Below, one piece after another: positions 53,915 through 63,983 of a stretch of 64,000 bases of DNA (position 1 is the stretch's first letter; every line of letters starts with the position of its first letter). Made by a program: the position numbers and the translations under genes. The notes under the pieces were generated by a model. That model saw only the letters and a list, made by a program, of their open reading frames with translations, ran no database searches and was not told the DNA's origin. Source of the DNA: CAIOZA01 sp964464375 (GTDB lineage: Bacteria > Bacteroidota > Ignavibacteria > Kapaibacteriales > UBA2268); the NCBI GenBank assembly GCA_964464375.1, contig CAYXFU010000009.1, forward strand, positions 43,490-107,489, given 5' to 3'.

Positions 53915-56900
53915 ATGAAAAAGCTATTGCTACTCTTTGTCATGCTTGGTGTAATACTTGCCGGACAGCAGTCCATCGCCAATGATGACAAGACTGGTGA
54001 AGATCAATTGCTTCGCAAGAGCAAAATGTCTGAGCCAAACCCCTTCTACCGAAACACAAGTTACCCGACTATTTTTACTGAAATCGGGAATCCTGTGAAC
54101 AATCCACCTGTATCAACAGGATATTACTTTGTTGATACTGATGATGAAGCTCCGGATTATTGGAGACCAAATCCAGAGATCATCGATACACTTTCGGATC
54201 CAAACTTATGGCGCCGTATTTTACCTGGTCCACGTTTGCGTGAGCCATCATTTTGGGAAACAAGCACAGACGGTCTAAGATTTTTCCGTAATCCAGGTTT
54301 ACCTGTGTCCGGAAGTTTCTTTACTTCTCCTACAGATTCTACAGATGATGCTATCGCTGGACCAATGCCAATTGGATTTAATTTTTATTTCAATGGCTTA
54401 AAGTTCGATTCTTTCTATGTTTCGACAAATGGTTTGATTGCTCTAACAAATGACAGATATTTTTATGATGGTAGTTCACCCAAGCAAAGAGTTATTCCTG
54501 CCGGTGCAACAACTGCATATAACTCAATGTCAATGGATTGGTTTGCAACCCAGGAAAATAGAAGCAATCATACTATTACAAATGGTTTAACAGATGCATT
54601 AGCAGATGATTTCGGTTATCGTTACTCAGTATGCGGTGGCGATCCTATGAATGTCACAGGTGGTATCCGCACACGTGGCGGTGCACTTGATCAGGGAACA
54701 TTCACAGCAAACAAGAGTGCTCTTATTGCTCCTTTCTTTGGTGATTTACATTTATCGCAATATAACACAGCTTTGAATGCAACCGAAGATTTTGGAAAAG
54801 TATTCTTTAAACGTTCTAATAATGCTGATAAGCTTGTTATTTATTTTATTAATATTGCTCCAATCAGAGCTATTGGTACTCCGTTCGGTACATATAACGG
54901 CGTTAGCGATCTTAGACCTGGCGATCAAAACTTTATTGCCGCTAGTGCTCAGGTAATTCTTAGTAAACGTGATTCTTCAGTTACTGTTGTTTACGAAAGA
55001 TTTGACGGTGTTGCAGTCGTATCCGGTCGTGGTGTACCCGCTACAACTATTTTCCGTTATAATACAACTTGCGGTGTGTCTGGTTTTGCCCGCCACGTCA
55101 ATTATGGTATTGCAGGCGGTCCACAGTATCCATGGGCAACTTCAAATAACCCAGAATACGCACAGACAACTCATTATTTTATGAAATATTCTTCACCGCA
55201 AGAAACATATCCACACAACTATCTTGCTATTAAATTCAAGCAATGGAAGAATACAGTAAGAGTTGTTGATATTTCTTATCGTGTAAGAAAAGCTGATCCA
55301 AATGCTGACTTAGAATTTACAGAGCCGGTACCTACAACAAAGGTAAATGACTATGAATTGTTAGCAGGCGAAGAGAGAATTGGCGCAATTCAGCCAGTTG
55401 CTATCATTCAGAACCTAACAAATAACATTCAGGGTCCACAAGGCGTTAACTATCAGCCACAACAGTTAAACTTCCGTGCCAGATTCAGAATCATTAATGA
55501 AGCTTCCGGTAGAATCGTTTACAACCGTTTAGTTCCTATTGATTCAGCTTGTATGGCATTGCCTGATACTTTAACTCAAGAATGTACTGGCGATCCTTAT
55601 GTGAAGATCAGATATTCAAGTGTTACAGTTGCAAGTGGTAACTACACAGCAACAAAATTGGCTTTCCCTGGTACAAGTAAATATAATGGCGTTCCATCCT
55701 ATGGATTCGTTCAGGTATATTTCCCACCATTCGAGCCAAATGAATTTGTAAACAATCATCTTGGTCGTTTGAAAGCATACATAATTGCTGATCCGACAGA
55801 TCCAAAAACAAACGAATCACTCAACGATGGATGGCCGTTTGATGATACTGCAAGTGTAAGATTATTTGTTATGAAGAGACTTGAAGATTTTAATGATGAT
55901 GTTACATCATACCATATTGTTAACAGAGCTCCAATGCCTTCAACTTTGAAATGGGTGAACATAGATGCAGAAGTTGCTTCCGGTGATGACGTATCTAAAT
56001 ACCCACTTCCCCCAAGAGGAGATTTTTCACCAACAAATAATTTTGACTATCAATTTAAAGATCCCGATTATTCTCGTGATACTAGACAATCACCTGTTAT
56101 TCGCTTGAACAGAAAGACTTTGGACAATCAAGAACCTTTAAAATCACCAGGTGGTGACCAGTTACGTTCGTTCCCAATTGACCTTCGCGGTAGATTTGGT
56201 GCAGTATTGACATTGTCAATTCAAAGAACAGTAAAAAGAGATGATTGGCCCAGAGGTTTTGGCGATCAGGAATTAGTTGGTCCGGAACCACGTTCGGTTG
56301 TTAATGGTGATGTTTTCACACCATGGACTGCAAATGCTTATTCAGCTGCAAACCTTGAAGATCAATTAGCCGTTGAATTTGCCTCACCAAGCCCCGATGG
56401 TATCAGATTTATTACGAATATCGATGATAAAAACTGGAGAATCCACCCAAGAAGAAAAGGTGCAAAAGCTGTAACTACAATGCCTGCATACACTATTTTT
56501 GGTGCCGGTGGTTATATGCGTGGATTCTTAGAAACAGATAAAGACTCAGCTTTGTCACCTCCGGGTGGCGGTCTTCTAGGCGGTCTGCGTCCATCTTTAT
56601 ATGATGATGGTGTTGACTATGAATATAGAAAAGTATTTATTGGAATTCCTGATACTATCATTAGATCCGTTAACGAAGGCGCAAAGAACTTCAGATTCAG
56701 ACTAAATGTTCAGGCAAGAAATAATAAAAAATGTATCTCTTGTATTCCAGATGATGACGATCCGTTCTTTGTGGATAACGTCAAGATACTGTTCCCATCA
56801 GAAATCACAGACATTGAAATGTCACTTGTTAAAGCAGAATGGCCATACACTGTAGCTCCTGCTTCACAGGCAATTAAAATTCCACTCAGAGTGAAGTTCA

Positions 56901-58627
56901 GTAATAATACAGCTGTTGCTGCTCCACCATTCCTGATCAGAGTTAGAATTTACAGACAAGGCGATAACAGACCTATATATTGTCGCTTGGAGAATCTTCC
57001 TTTTATGTCTGGAAACTCCGAAGTTACTTATGCAATGCCTAACTGGGATGCAAGAAAATCAGGTCCCGGCACATATAGATTAGTTGCTAATGTTTTATTC
57101 GGTGCTCCTCTAAATCCTGATCAAGATCTTGAACCAATGAACGATACAACATATACTGATATTACACTTAGGTATGGTGATGTATTCGCTTATGATCCAG
57201 CAACAACTCCAAGAAATGACGTACCGGATAATGCATTCACCGGAGTCGTCGGTAGAGGTCTTAATCTCTATGGATTTGCTTGGGGTGGAATGGGCTCTGT
57301 TGGAGGTCCATCAGGCGGATATGATGAAAATAACTATGGTGCAGGTTATGTCGGTGGTAGTGGTTCTGGTCAGATAGCAATGAAATTTGTTCTCTATCAG
57401 CCAGATACAATCTATGGATACAAAGCATTTTTTGGAACACTAAATCAGGCTCCAGATGATATTTCTTTCAATGTCTATAGAGGAGTTGATCAGCCAATAA
57501 CACAAATTTCCGGTGCATTAGCTTACAAACTACGTGGATTTGATGACAAAAGATATGATTTATTCTTTGATGAATATATCACATATTTATTAAAGAAACC
57601 ACTAGTTCTTGAAGCCGGAACCTATTGGATGGCAATCGGGCAGATGGGTGAAACAGGACTTGAACTTGGTGCATCTAAATCAAGAATGGGTATGAGAACA
57701 ACCTCAATTTATATTCCACCTCCCGTAACAATGGTTGGTCCAGTTGGTGGTGCAGGATATCATTTAGTAATTGAAAAAGACTTCAGAAGAAGAAATTCAT
57801 CCGATAACCTAATCAATAACAACTTATTCTGTTTGGAAAATACAAGAGGTAGTGGTCAGTGGGCACAGTTTATGCCAACAATTGGTAACCCTGCTTATGC
57901 TCACTTGCATCACTTCGGAACTTCTCCAGCAGACGGTGCTACAAATACATTGACTCGTGGTGGTTGGATTCCAATGATTCGCCCATACTTTGGTGATAGA
58001 TCTTATGGAACAACAATAATCTATGATGATTGTATTCCGGTACCAGTTGAACTAACAAACTTTGATGGTATGTCACGTCAAAAAGGTATTGAGCTTTATT
58101 GGCAGACAGCAACCGAAGTTAATAACGAAGGTTTCTATGTTGAAAAACGTATCCCTAACTCTGAAGAATGGTTAAACATTGGATTTATTAAGGGTCACGG
58201 AAATTCAAATTCAGTAAATAGCTACAACTATCTTGATCAAAAGGTACAAGCTAATGCAGTGTACTCTTACAGATTAAAGCAAGTTGACAAAGATGGTGCT
58301 TCATCATGCGAAACTATTTCAAAGGTAATAACTCTTACATATAATGGTGAAGTTGAGTTAGCACTAGAACAGAACATTCCTAATCCAGTTGTAAACCATA
58401 CAGCAGTTACATTTACTGTTCCAGCAGAATCATATACAAAACTCGAAGTTATCGATGTTTATGGTAATGTTGTTAAAACACTCGTAAATGCAAGTGTAAA
58501 TGGTACTCAAACAATTGAATGGAATGCAACCGACAACAACAATAATAACGTTGCAAGTGGTTCCTACATCCTCAGACTTACATCTGGCGATCAGGTAAGA
58601 ACAGTTAAGATGACAGTTGTTAAATAA
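53915..58627 (+). CDS. Giant T9SS-sorted surface protein, paralog 1
   Basis: This 1570-aa protein has a signal peptide (about residues 1-22) and a short spacer ending LLRKSKM. A large region follows with VDTDDEAPDYWRPNPEIIDT and many beta-rich segments, then the Cys940-x-x-Cys943 motif followed by PDDDD. The end has a Spy/Ig-like segment (PVPVELTNFDG, then LKQVDKDGASSCETIS) and a T9SS type A sorting domain (LEQNIPNPVVNHTA, then GNVVKTLVNASVNG, ending KMTVVK). It is a secreted or surface-attached protein. The main body has no known domain that I can name. A paralog lies downstream. Confidence 0.85.
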   Translation: MKKLLLLFVMLGVILAGQQSIANDDKTGEDQLLRKSKMSEPNPFYRNTSYPTIFTEIGNPVNNPPVSTGYYFVDTDDEAPDYWRPNPEIIDTLSDPNLWRRILPGPRLREPSFWETSTDGLRFFRNPGLPVSGSFFTSPTDSTDDAIAGPMPIGFNFYFNGLKFDSFYVSTNGLIALTNDRYFYDGSSPKQRVIPAGATTAYNSMSMDWFATQENRSNHTITNGLTDALADDFGYRYSVCGGDPMNVTGGIRTRGGALDQGTFTANKSALIAPFFGDLHLSQYNTALNATEDFGKVFFKRSNNADKLVIYFINIAPIRAIGTPFGTYNGVSDLRPGDQNFIAASAQVILSKRDSSVTVVYERFDGVAVVSGRGVPATTIFRYNTTCGVSGFARHVNYGIAGGPQYPWATSNNPEYAQTTHYFMKYSSPQETYPHNYLAIKFKQWKNTVRVVDISYRVRKADPNADLEFTEPVPTTKVNDYELLAGEERIGAIQPVAIIQNLTNNIQGPQGVNYQPQQLNFRARFRIINEASGRIVYNRLVPIDSACMALPDTLTQECTGDPYVKIRYSSVTVASGNYTATKLAFPGTSKYNGVPSYGFVQVYFPPFEPNEFVNNHLGRLKAYIIADPTDPKTNESLNDGWPFDDTASVRLFVMKRLEDFNDDVTSYHIVNRAPMPSTLKWVNIDAEVASGDDVSKYPLPPRGDFSPTNNFDYQFKDPDYSRDTRQSPVIRLNRKTLDNQEPLKSPGGDQLRSFPIDLRGRFGAVLTLSIQRTVKRDDWPRGFGDQELVGPEPRSVVNGDVFTPWTANAYSAANLEDQLAVEFASPSPDGIRFITNIDDKNWRIHPRRKGAKAVTTMPAYTIFGAGGYMRGFLETDKDSALSPPGGGLLGGLRPSLYDDGVDYEYRKVFIGIPDTIIRSVNEGAKNFRFRLNVQARNNKKCISCIPDDDDPFFVDNVKILFPSEITDIEMSLVKAEWPYTVAPASQAIKIPLRVKFSNNTAVAAPPFLIRVRIYRQGDNRPIYCRLENLPFMSGNSEVTYAMPNWDARKSGPGTYRLVANVLFGAPLNPDQDLEPMNDTTYTDITLRYGDVFAYDPATTPRNDVPDNAFTGVVGRGLNLYGFAWGGMGSVGGPSGGYDENNYGAGYVGGSGSGQIAMKFVLYQPDTIYGYKAFFGTLNQAPDDISFNVYRGVDQPITQISGALAYKLRGFDDKRYDLFFDEYITYLLKKPLVLEAGTYWMAIGQMGETGLELGASKSRMGMRTTSIYIPPPVTMVGPVGGAGYHLVIEKDFRRRNSSDNLINNNLFCLENTRGSGQWAQFMPTIGNPAYAHLHHFGTSPADGATNTLTRGGWIPMIRPYFGDRSYGTTIIYDDCIPVPVELTNFDGMSRQKGIELYWQTATEVNNEGFYVEKRIPNSEEWLNIGFIKGHGNSNSVNSYNYLDQKVQANAVYSYRLKQVDKDGASSCETISKVITLTYNGEVELALEQNIPNPVVNHTAVTFTVPAESYTKLEVIDVYGNVVKTLVNASVNGTQTIEWNATDNNNNNVASGSYILRLTSGDQVRTVKMTVVK

Positions 58628-58660
58628 TCATTAACATCCAAATCTTTGAATAAAAAACTT

Positions 58661-58690
58661 AACCCCCTGTCGAAAGCAGGGGGTTTTGTT
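58661..58690 (+). terminator. Rho-independent terminator after paralog 1
   Basis: AACCCCCTG pairs with 58677-58685 across a 7-base loop, followed by TTGTTATT. It separates paralog 1 from the HIT gene. Confidence 0.85.
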
Positions 58691-58694
58691 ATTA

Positions 58695-58702
58695 AAGGAG
58701 GA
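58695..58702 (+). promoter_or_regulatory. Strong ribosome binding site of the HIT gene
   Basis: AAAGGAGG lies 5 bases before the ATG at 58708. It is among the strongest Shine-Dalgarno sites in the window. Confidence 0.7.
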
Positions 58703-58707
58703 AAATT

Positions 58708-59052
58708 ATGTCCGATTCATTATTTACAAAAATTATAAAAAAAGAAATTCCCGCTAACATTGAGTATGAGGATGACTATGTTGTAGCTTTCAAAGATATA
58801 TCGCCTCAAGCTCCAATTCATATTCTTATTGTTCCTAAGAAGCCAATTCCTACTATTAATGATGCTGATCAAGCTGATGCAGAATTGCTTGGTAGAATAA
58901 TCATTGTAGCTAAAGAACTGGCTATAAAAAATGGCATTGCTGAGACAGGCTACAGATTAGTACTTAATTGCAACGAGGATGCCGGTCAGACAGTTTTTCA
59001 TATTCATTGCCATCTTTTGGGTGGCAGACAAATGAACTGGCCTCCAGGCTGA
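58708..59052 (+). CDS. HIT family (Hint-type) nucleotide hydrolase/transferase
   Basis: This 114-aa cytosolic protein has the histidine triad HIHCHLLGG, with His98, His100 (catalytic) and His102, and the closing GGRQMNWPPG of the Hint branch. Hint proteins hydrolyse purine nucleoside phosphoramidates. It stands between the giant paralogs, with its own ribosome binding site, and is likely unrelated to them in function. Confidence 0.94.
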   Translation: MSDSLFTKIIKKEIPANIEYEDDYVVAFKDISPQAPIHILIVPKKPIPTINDADQADAELLGRIIIVAKELAIKNGIAETGYRLVLNCNEDAGQTVFHIHCHLLGGRQMNWPPG

Positions 59053-59149
59053 TTTTAACGACTTATCTCGATCTTTTATAACTTCAATAAGTTGATTGAA
59101 GTAATTTATTATTCATAGTTATTGTGTAAATCAACACAAGGAAAAGCTT

Positions 59150-62100
59150 ATGAAAAAGCACATCTATACTATTTTGTTTGTTATCATCGTTTTGAATGTA
59201 TATGTATCAAGTGCATTTGATGAAAAATCTTTTGAAGATCAGCAACTAAGAAAGAGCAAACTGACTGAAGCTGACTCATTCTATCACAAGTCGAGTTATC
59301 CCTATCCTTTTACTGAATTAAGTAATGCTGTTACAAATCCGGCTGTATCGACAGGTTACTACTTTGTTGATACTGATGATGAATCACGGGATTATTGGAG
59401 ACCAAATCCTGAGATAATTGATACTTCATCTAATCCTGCTTCATGGCACAGAATTCTATCAGGAGCGAGGCAAAAGCCGGCAAGTTTCTGGACAAATAAT
59501 AGAGAAGGTTTACCTTTCTTCAGAAATCCAGCTCTGCCACTGTCAAACGGTGATTTCTTCAATGGACCGACTGACTCTACTGATGATGCAATTGCCGGAC
59601 CTATACCCATTGGATTTGATTTTTATTTCAACGGACTAAAATACGATTCGTTCTATGTTTCAACGAATGGTATAATAGCCCTGACTAATAACAGATATAT
59701 TTACAACAAATCTGTACCAAAGGAAAGATATATTCCGAACGGAGCGACAACTTCTTATGATCCAATGTCGATGGACTGGTTTACTCCAAGAATGAGAACT
59801 GGTGATGGACTTTCTGATCCTTTAGATGATAATTACGGATATAATTCCATATTAGGTTTTGATCCTCTTAATCCTACAGCAGGAATTCGAGCCAGGGGCG
59901 GAGCGTTGGATCAACAGACATTTATAACCAATAAAAGTGCTGTAATTGCTCCTTTCTATGGTGATCTTCATCTTTCACAGTATAGTGCTGATACAAATAA
60001 ACCGCAAGATTGGGGTAAAGTATTTTATTATAGATCAGCTGGCAATGACAAGTTAATGATTTATTTTATTAATATTGCTCCTGTGCGAGAAATTAGCACA
60101 CAATATGGAGCATATAATGCTGTTCCTAACCTCAGACCGAATGAGCAAAACTATATTGCATCTTCAGCACAGGTAACATTGAACAAAACTGATTCATCGG
60201 TTATAATTGTTTATGAAAGATTCGATGGTGGTGCTGTTGTAGCAGGACGAGGTGTACCGGCGACTAATGTATTCAGATATAATACAACATGCGGTGTTTC
60301 AGGTTTTGCAAGACATGTAAATTATGGACAACCTTCTGGAGAACAATATCCATGGGCTACTGAAGGTGAGTATCCACAGACAACACATTATTTTATGAAA
60401 TATCATTCGCCACAGGAAACCTTTCCTCATAATTATTTGGCAATTAAATTCAAGCAATGGAAAAATCTGCTGAGAGCTGTGGATATAAGCTATCGGATAA
60501 GAAAGCAAGAAAATAATGCAGATATGAAATACTCAGAGATTGTACCTTCAAGCAAAGCAGATAATTATGAACTTTTAGCCGGTGAAGATAGAATTGGTGG
60601 TATTCAGCCTGTCGGAATTATACAGAATTTATCTAACAATATTCAGGGCTCGCAGGGAGTTAACTTTCAGCCTCAGCAATTGAAATTCAGCGCAAGATTC
60701 AAGATAATAAATGAAGCTTCGGGCAGAATTGTCTATAACAGGACTGTTCCGATTGATTCAACTTGTCTGGCTCTTCCCGATAGTGGCACATCGAAGTGTA
60801 CCGCCGATTCAAATGTGAAGGTGAGATATTCCGGTATTTCGGTATATAATGGAAATTACGCAGCCTCACCATTAAATTTTCCAGGTGTTGGAAATCTAAA
60901 TGGAATTCCACCTTATGGATTTGTGCAGGTATATTTTCCACCATTTGAGCCAAACGAGTTTGTAAATAATCATATTGGAAGATTGAAAGCAAGTCTTATG
61001 GTCGAAACAATCGATCCGGGGACAAATGTATCTTTGAAAGATCAATGGGGATTCGATGATACACTTAACTTGAGATTGTTTGTTATGAAGCGGCTCGAAG
61101 ATTTTTATGATGATGTTACATCATACCATATTGTTAACAGAGCTCCAATGCCTTCAACTTTGAAATGGGTGAACAATGATGCAGAAGTTGCTTCCGGTGA
61201 TGACGTATCAAAATACCCACTTCCCCCAAGAGGTGATTTTGCTCCAACAAACAATTTTGATTATTCGTTCAAAGATCCTGATTATTCCAAAGAGACAAGG
61301 CAATCACCAGCAATACGAATGAATAGAAAAACCTTAGATAATCGGGAACCTCTGAATTCTCCGGGTGGTGATCAGTTACGTTCCTTTCCGATTGATCTTA
61401 GAGGCAGGTTTGGAGCCGTATTGTCTTTATCAATTCAAAGAACTGTGAAGAGAGATGATTGGCCCCGTGGCTTTGGAGATCAGGAACTTGTTGGTCCTGA
61501 ACCCAGGACAGTGGTAAACGGTGACGTTTTTAATGTTTGGACTCAATATGCAGGTGCTGTATCCTCTCAACCAGATGAGTTGTGTATAGAATTTGCAGCA
61601 CCAAGTCCTGACGGGATAAAAAATATAACTAATATTGAAGACTCAAAATGGAGAATTCATCCGAGGAGAAAGGGTGCCAAACCAGTAACCGTTATGCCTG
61701 CATATACTATCTTTGGTGCAGGCGGATATATGCGTGGCTTTATGGAGTCCGACAAAGATTCTGCTTTGTCTTCACCATCGACTGGTGTTCTTGGGGGATT
61801 GCGTCCTGATCTTTATGATGACGGATTTGATAGTGAATTTAAGAAAGTATTTATAGGAATTCCTGATACCGTAATTAGGTCAAATAATGAAGGAGCCAAG
61901 AATTTCAGATTCAGAGTGAATGTTCAGGCAAGAAATAATAAGAAATGTATTTCCTGTATTCCTGATGATGACGATGTTTTCTTTATAGATAACATTAAAA
62001 TTCTCTTTCCATCTGAAATTACAGATATTGAAATGTCACTTGTGAAGATAGAATGGCCCTATACTGTGGCTCCTGCTTCACAGGCTATTAAAATTCCGAT

Positions 62101-63835
62101 CAGAGTTAAGTTCAGTAATAACACAGCAGTTGCTGCACCACCATTTCTGATAAAGGTTAGAATATTCAGACAAGGTGATAATAGACCAATCTATTGTCGC
62201 TTGGAGAATCTTCCTTTTATGTCTGGAAACTCAGAAGTTACCTATTCAATGCCGAATTGGGATGCAAGAAATACTGGTCCAGGAACATATAGATTAATCG
62301 CGAACGTGATATTTGGTGCACGGTATAATCCTGATCAGGATCTTGAACCATTGAATGATACTACATATACAGATATAACACTCAGATTTGGTGATGTTTT
62401 TGCTTATGATCATGCACAAAGTCCCAGAAATGATGTGCCTGATGATGCCTTTACAGGAATTCCAGGGCGGGGTTTAAATATGTTTGGGTTTGCTTATGGA
62501 GGTTGGGGTTCAGTTTACGGACAATCGGGCGGATACGATGAAAATAACTATGGTGCCGGTTATGTAGGCGGTAGTGGATCAGGGCAGATAGCTTCAAAAT
62601 TTGTTCTTTATCAGCCAGATACAATTTATGGTTTTAAGGCATTTTGGGGAATGGAAACTTACGATGACATATCCTGGTCAATCTACAAAGGTGTAGAAAT
62701 CCCCAAAACACTAGTTGCCGGTTCCCTAATGTATAAAATCAGGTGCTATGATGATATCAGAAATGATGGCTTTTCTGATGAATATATAACACATAAGTAT
62801 AAAAAACCGATTGTACTCGAAGCTGGCACATATTGGATTGCAGTTGGACAGATGGGAGAAACAGGGCTTGAATTAGGTGCATCAAAATCAAGGATGGGTA
62901 TGAGAACTACATCTATATATATTCAGCCTCCCATAACCACAACAAGTCAGGTTGGAGGGCAAGGTTATAATTTATTAATTGACAAAAATTTCAGGAAAAA
63001 GGATAGAAATAATAATCTTATTAATAATAATCTATTTGCATTTGAGAATACAAGGGGTAGTGGACAATGGACTCCATTTATGCCGACAATAGGTAATCCG
63101 GGTTATGCACATCTGCATCATTTTGGGATATCACCTGCTGATAACTATACGGCAACTCTAACAAGAGGAACATGGATACCTATGATCAGACCTTTTCTCG
63201 GACAAAAATCTTATGGTACAACAATGTTCTATTTAGATTGTGATATTCCTGTCTCTCTTACTTACTTCAAAGGATTTGCCAGAATTAATTCAATTGAACT
63301 TTACTGGGAAACAGCAACAGAAATAAATAATCAGGGTTTTATAATCGAAAAGAAGACAAAGGATGCTGAAGAATGGGATAGGGTTGCGTTTATAAAAGGT
63401 AGAGGTGATTCAAAAGAAATTGTTAGATATTCCCATACAGATTTGAATGTTAAGCCGAATCGAACTTATACATACAGATTGAAGCAGATTGACAATGATG
63501 GAGCAGTAACATGCGATGAGAGTTCAATGCAGATTGATGTTACATATTCAGGCTTACAGAAATTAGTACTTGAGCAAAATACTCCGAATCCTGCGGTAAA
63601 TCATACAACGATAAATTTTGGACTAGATGAAGCCACAAATGTTAAAATTGATGTGCTGGATTTATATGGGAATGTAGTCAAAACGCTTATTAATGAAAAT
63701 TCAGAACCCGGCAATCATATTATTGAATGGTTTACAGAAGATAGTGAGAACAGAAAAGTACCTGCAGGGTCATATTTAATCAGGATGATTGCAGTTGATG
63801 AGGTTAGAACTGTGAAAATGACGGTGATAAGATAA
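59150..63835 (+). CDS. Giant T9SS-sorted surface protein, paralog 2
   Basis: This 1561-aa protein is a close copy of the 1570-aa protein upstream over its whole length. It has a signal peptide (about residues 1-23), the spacer LRKSKL, VDTDDESRDYWRPNPEIIDT, the Cys933-x-x-Cys936 motif followed by PDDDD, and a C-terminal T9SS type A sorting domain (LEQNTPNPAVNHTT, then GNVVKTLINENSEPG, ending KMTVIR). Both leaders also look alike (TTGTG...CAACACA/AACACA then a purine-rich site before ATGAAAAA). The function is unknown; it is probably secreted or surface-bound. Confidence 0.85.
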   Translation: MKKHIYTILFVIIVLNVYVSSAFDEKSFEDQQLRKSKLTEADSFYHKSSYPYPFTELSNAVTNPAVSTGYYFVDTDDESRDYWRPNPEIIDTSSNPASWHRILSGARQKPASFWTNNREGLPFFRNPALPLSNGDFFNGPTDSTDDAIAGPIPIGFDFYFNGLKYDSFYVSTNGIIALTNNRYIYNKSVPKERYIPNGATTSYDPMSMDWFTPRMRTGDGLSDPLDDNYGYNSILGFDPLNPTAGIRARGGALDQQTFITNKSAVIAPFYGDLHLSQYSADTNKPQDWGKVFYYRSAGNDKLMIYFINIAPVREISTQYGAYNAVPNLRPNEQNYIASSAQVTLNKTDSSVIIVYERFDGGAVVAGRGVPATNVFRYNTTCGVSGFARHVNYGQPSGEQYPWATEGEYPQTTHYFMKYHSPQETFPHNYLAIKFKQWKNLLRAVDISYRIRKQENNADMKYSEIVPSSKADNYELLAGEDRIGGIQPVGIIQNLSNNIQGSQGVNFQPQQLKFSARFKIINEASGRIVYNRTVPIDSTCLALPDSGTSKCTADSNVKVRYSGISVYNGNYAASPLNFPGVGNLNGIPPYGFVQVYFPPFEPNEFVNNHIGRLKASLMVETIDPGTNVSLKDQWGFDDTLNLRLFVMKRLEDFYDDVTSYHIVNRAPMPSTLKWVNNDAEVASGDDVSKYPLPPRGDFAPTNNFDYSFKDPDYSKETRQSPAIRMNRKTLDNREPLNSPGGDQLRSFPIDLRGRFGAVLSLSIQRTVKRDDWPRGFGDQELVGPEPRTVVNGDVFNVWTQYAGAVSSQPDELCIEFAAPSPDGIKNITNIEDSKWRIHPRRKGAKPVTVMPAYTIFGAGGYMRGFMESDKDSALSSPSTGVLGGLRPDLYDDGFDSEFKKVFIGIPDTVIRSNNEGAKNFRFRVNVQARNNKKCISCIPDDDDVFFIDNIKILFPSEITDIEMSLVKIEWPYTVAPASQAIKIPIRVKFSNNTAVAAPPFLIKVRIFRQGDNRPIYCRLENLPFMSGNSEVTYSMPNWDARNTGPGTYRLIANVIFGARYNPDQDLEPLNDTTYTDITLRFGDVFAYDHAQSPRNDVPDDAFTGIPGRGLNMFGFAYGGWGSVYGQSGGYDENNYGAGYVGGSGSGQIASKFVLYQPDTIYGFKAFWGMETYDDISWSIYKGVEIPKTLVAGSLMYKIRCYDDIRNDGFSDEYITHKYKKPIVLEAGTYWIAVGQMGETGLELGASKSRMGMRTTSIYIQPPITTTSQVGGQGYNLLIDKNFRKKDRNNNLINNNLFAFENTRGSGQWTPFMPTIGNPGYAHLHHFGISPADNYTATLTRGTWIPMIRPFLGQKSYGTTMFYLDCDIPVSLTYFKGFARINSIELYWETATEINNQGFIIEKKTKDAEEWDRVAFIKGRGDSKEIVRYSHTDLNVKPNRTYTYRLKQIDNDGAVTCDESSMQIDVTYSGLQKLVLEQNTPNPAVNHTTINFGLDEATNVKIDVLDLYGNVVKTLINENSEPGNHIIEWFTEDSENRKVPAGSYLIRMIAVDEVRTVKMTVIR

Positions 63836-63845
63836 TATTTATACA

Positions 63846-63880
63846 GTCATTCAGAAGGAGCGTAGCGACTGAAGAATCCA
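63846..63880 (+). repeat. Interspersed repeat, copy 1
   Basis: It starts GTCATTCAGAAGGAGCGTAG and ends GAAGAATCCA. It is identical to copy 3 over its length. Confidence 0.75.
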
Positions 63881-63908
63881 GGCTGATTTCTTTTGGACAA
63901 TATAAATA

Positions 63909-63937
63909 CATGGATTCTTCACTTCGTTCAGAATGAC
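63909..63937 (-). repeat. Interspersed repeat, inverted copy 2
   Basis: On the minus strand it reads GTCATTCTGAACGAAGTG then AAGAATCCATG, a shorter variant of copies 1 and 3 in the opposite direction. Confidence 0.7.
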
Positions 63938-63946
63938 AAAGAGGCT

Positions 63947-63983
63947 GTCATTCAGAAGGAGCGTAGCGACTGAAGAATCCATG
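63947..63983 (+). repeat. Interspersed repeat, copy 3
   Basis: Same sequence as copy 1 with two more bases at its end (ATCCATG). It lies 101 bases downstream of copy 1, close to the window end, so more copies may follow. Confidence 0.75.

Noticed and set aside
54969..57377. Small ORFs in other frames within giant paralog 1
   Set aside because: They are shadows of the long frame without matching features in paralog 2.
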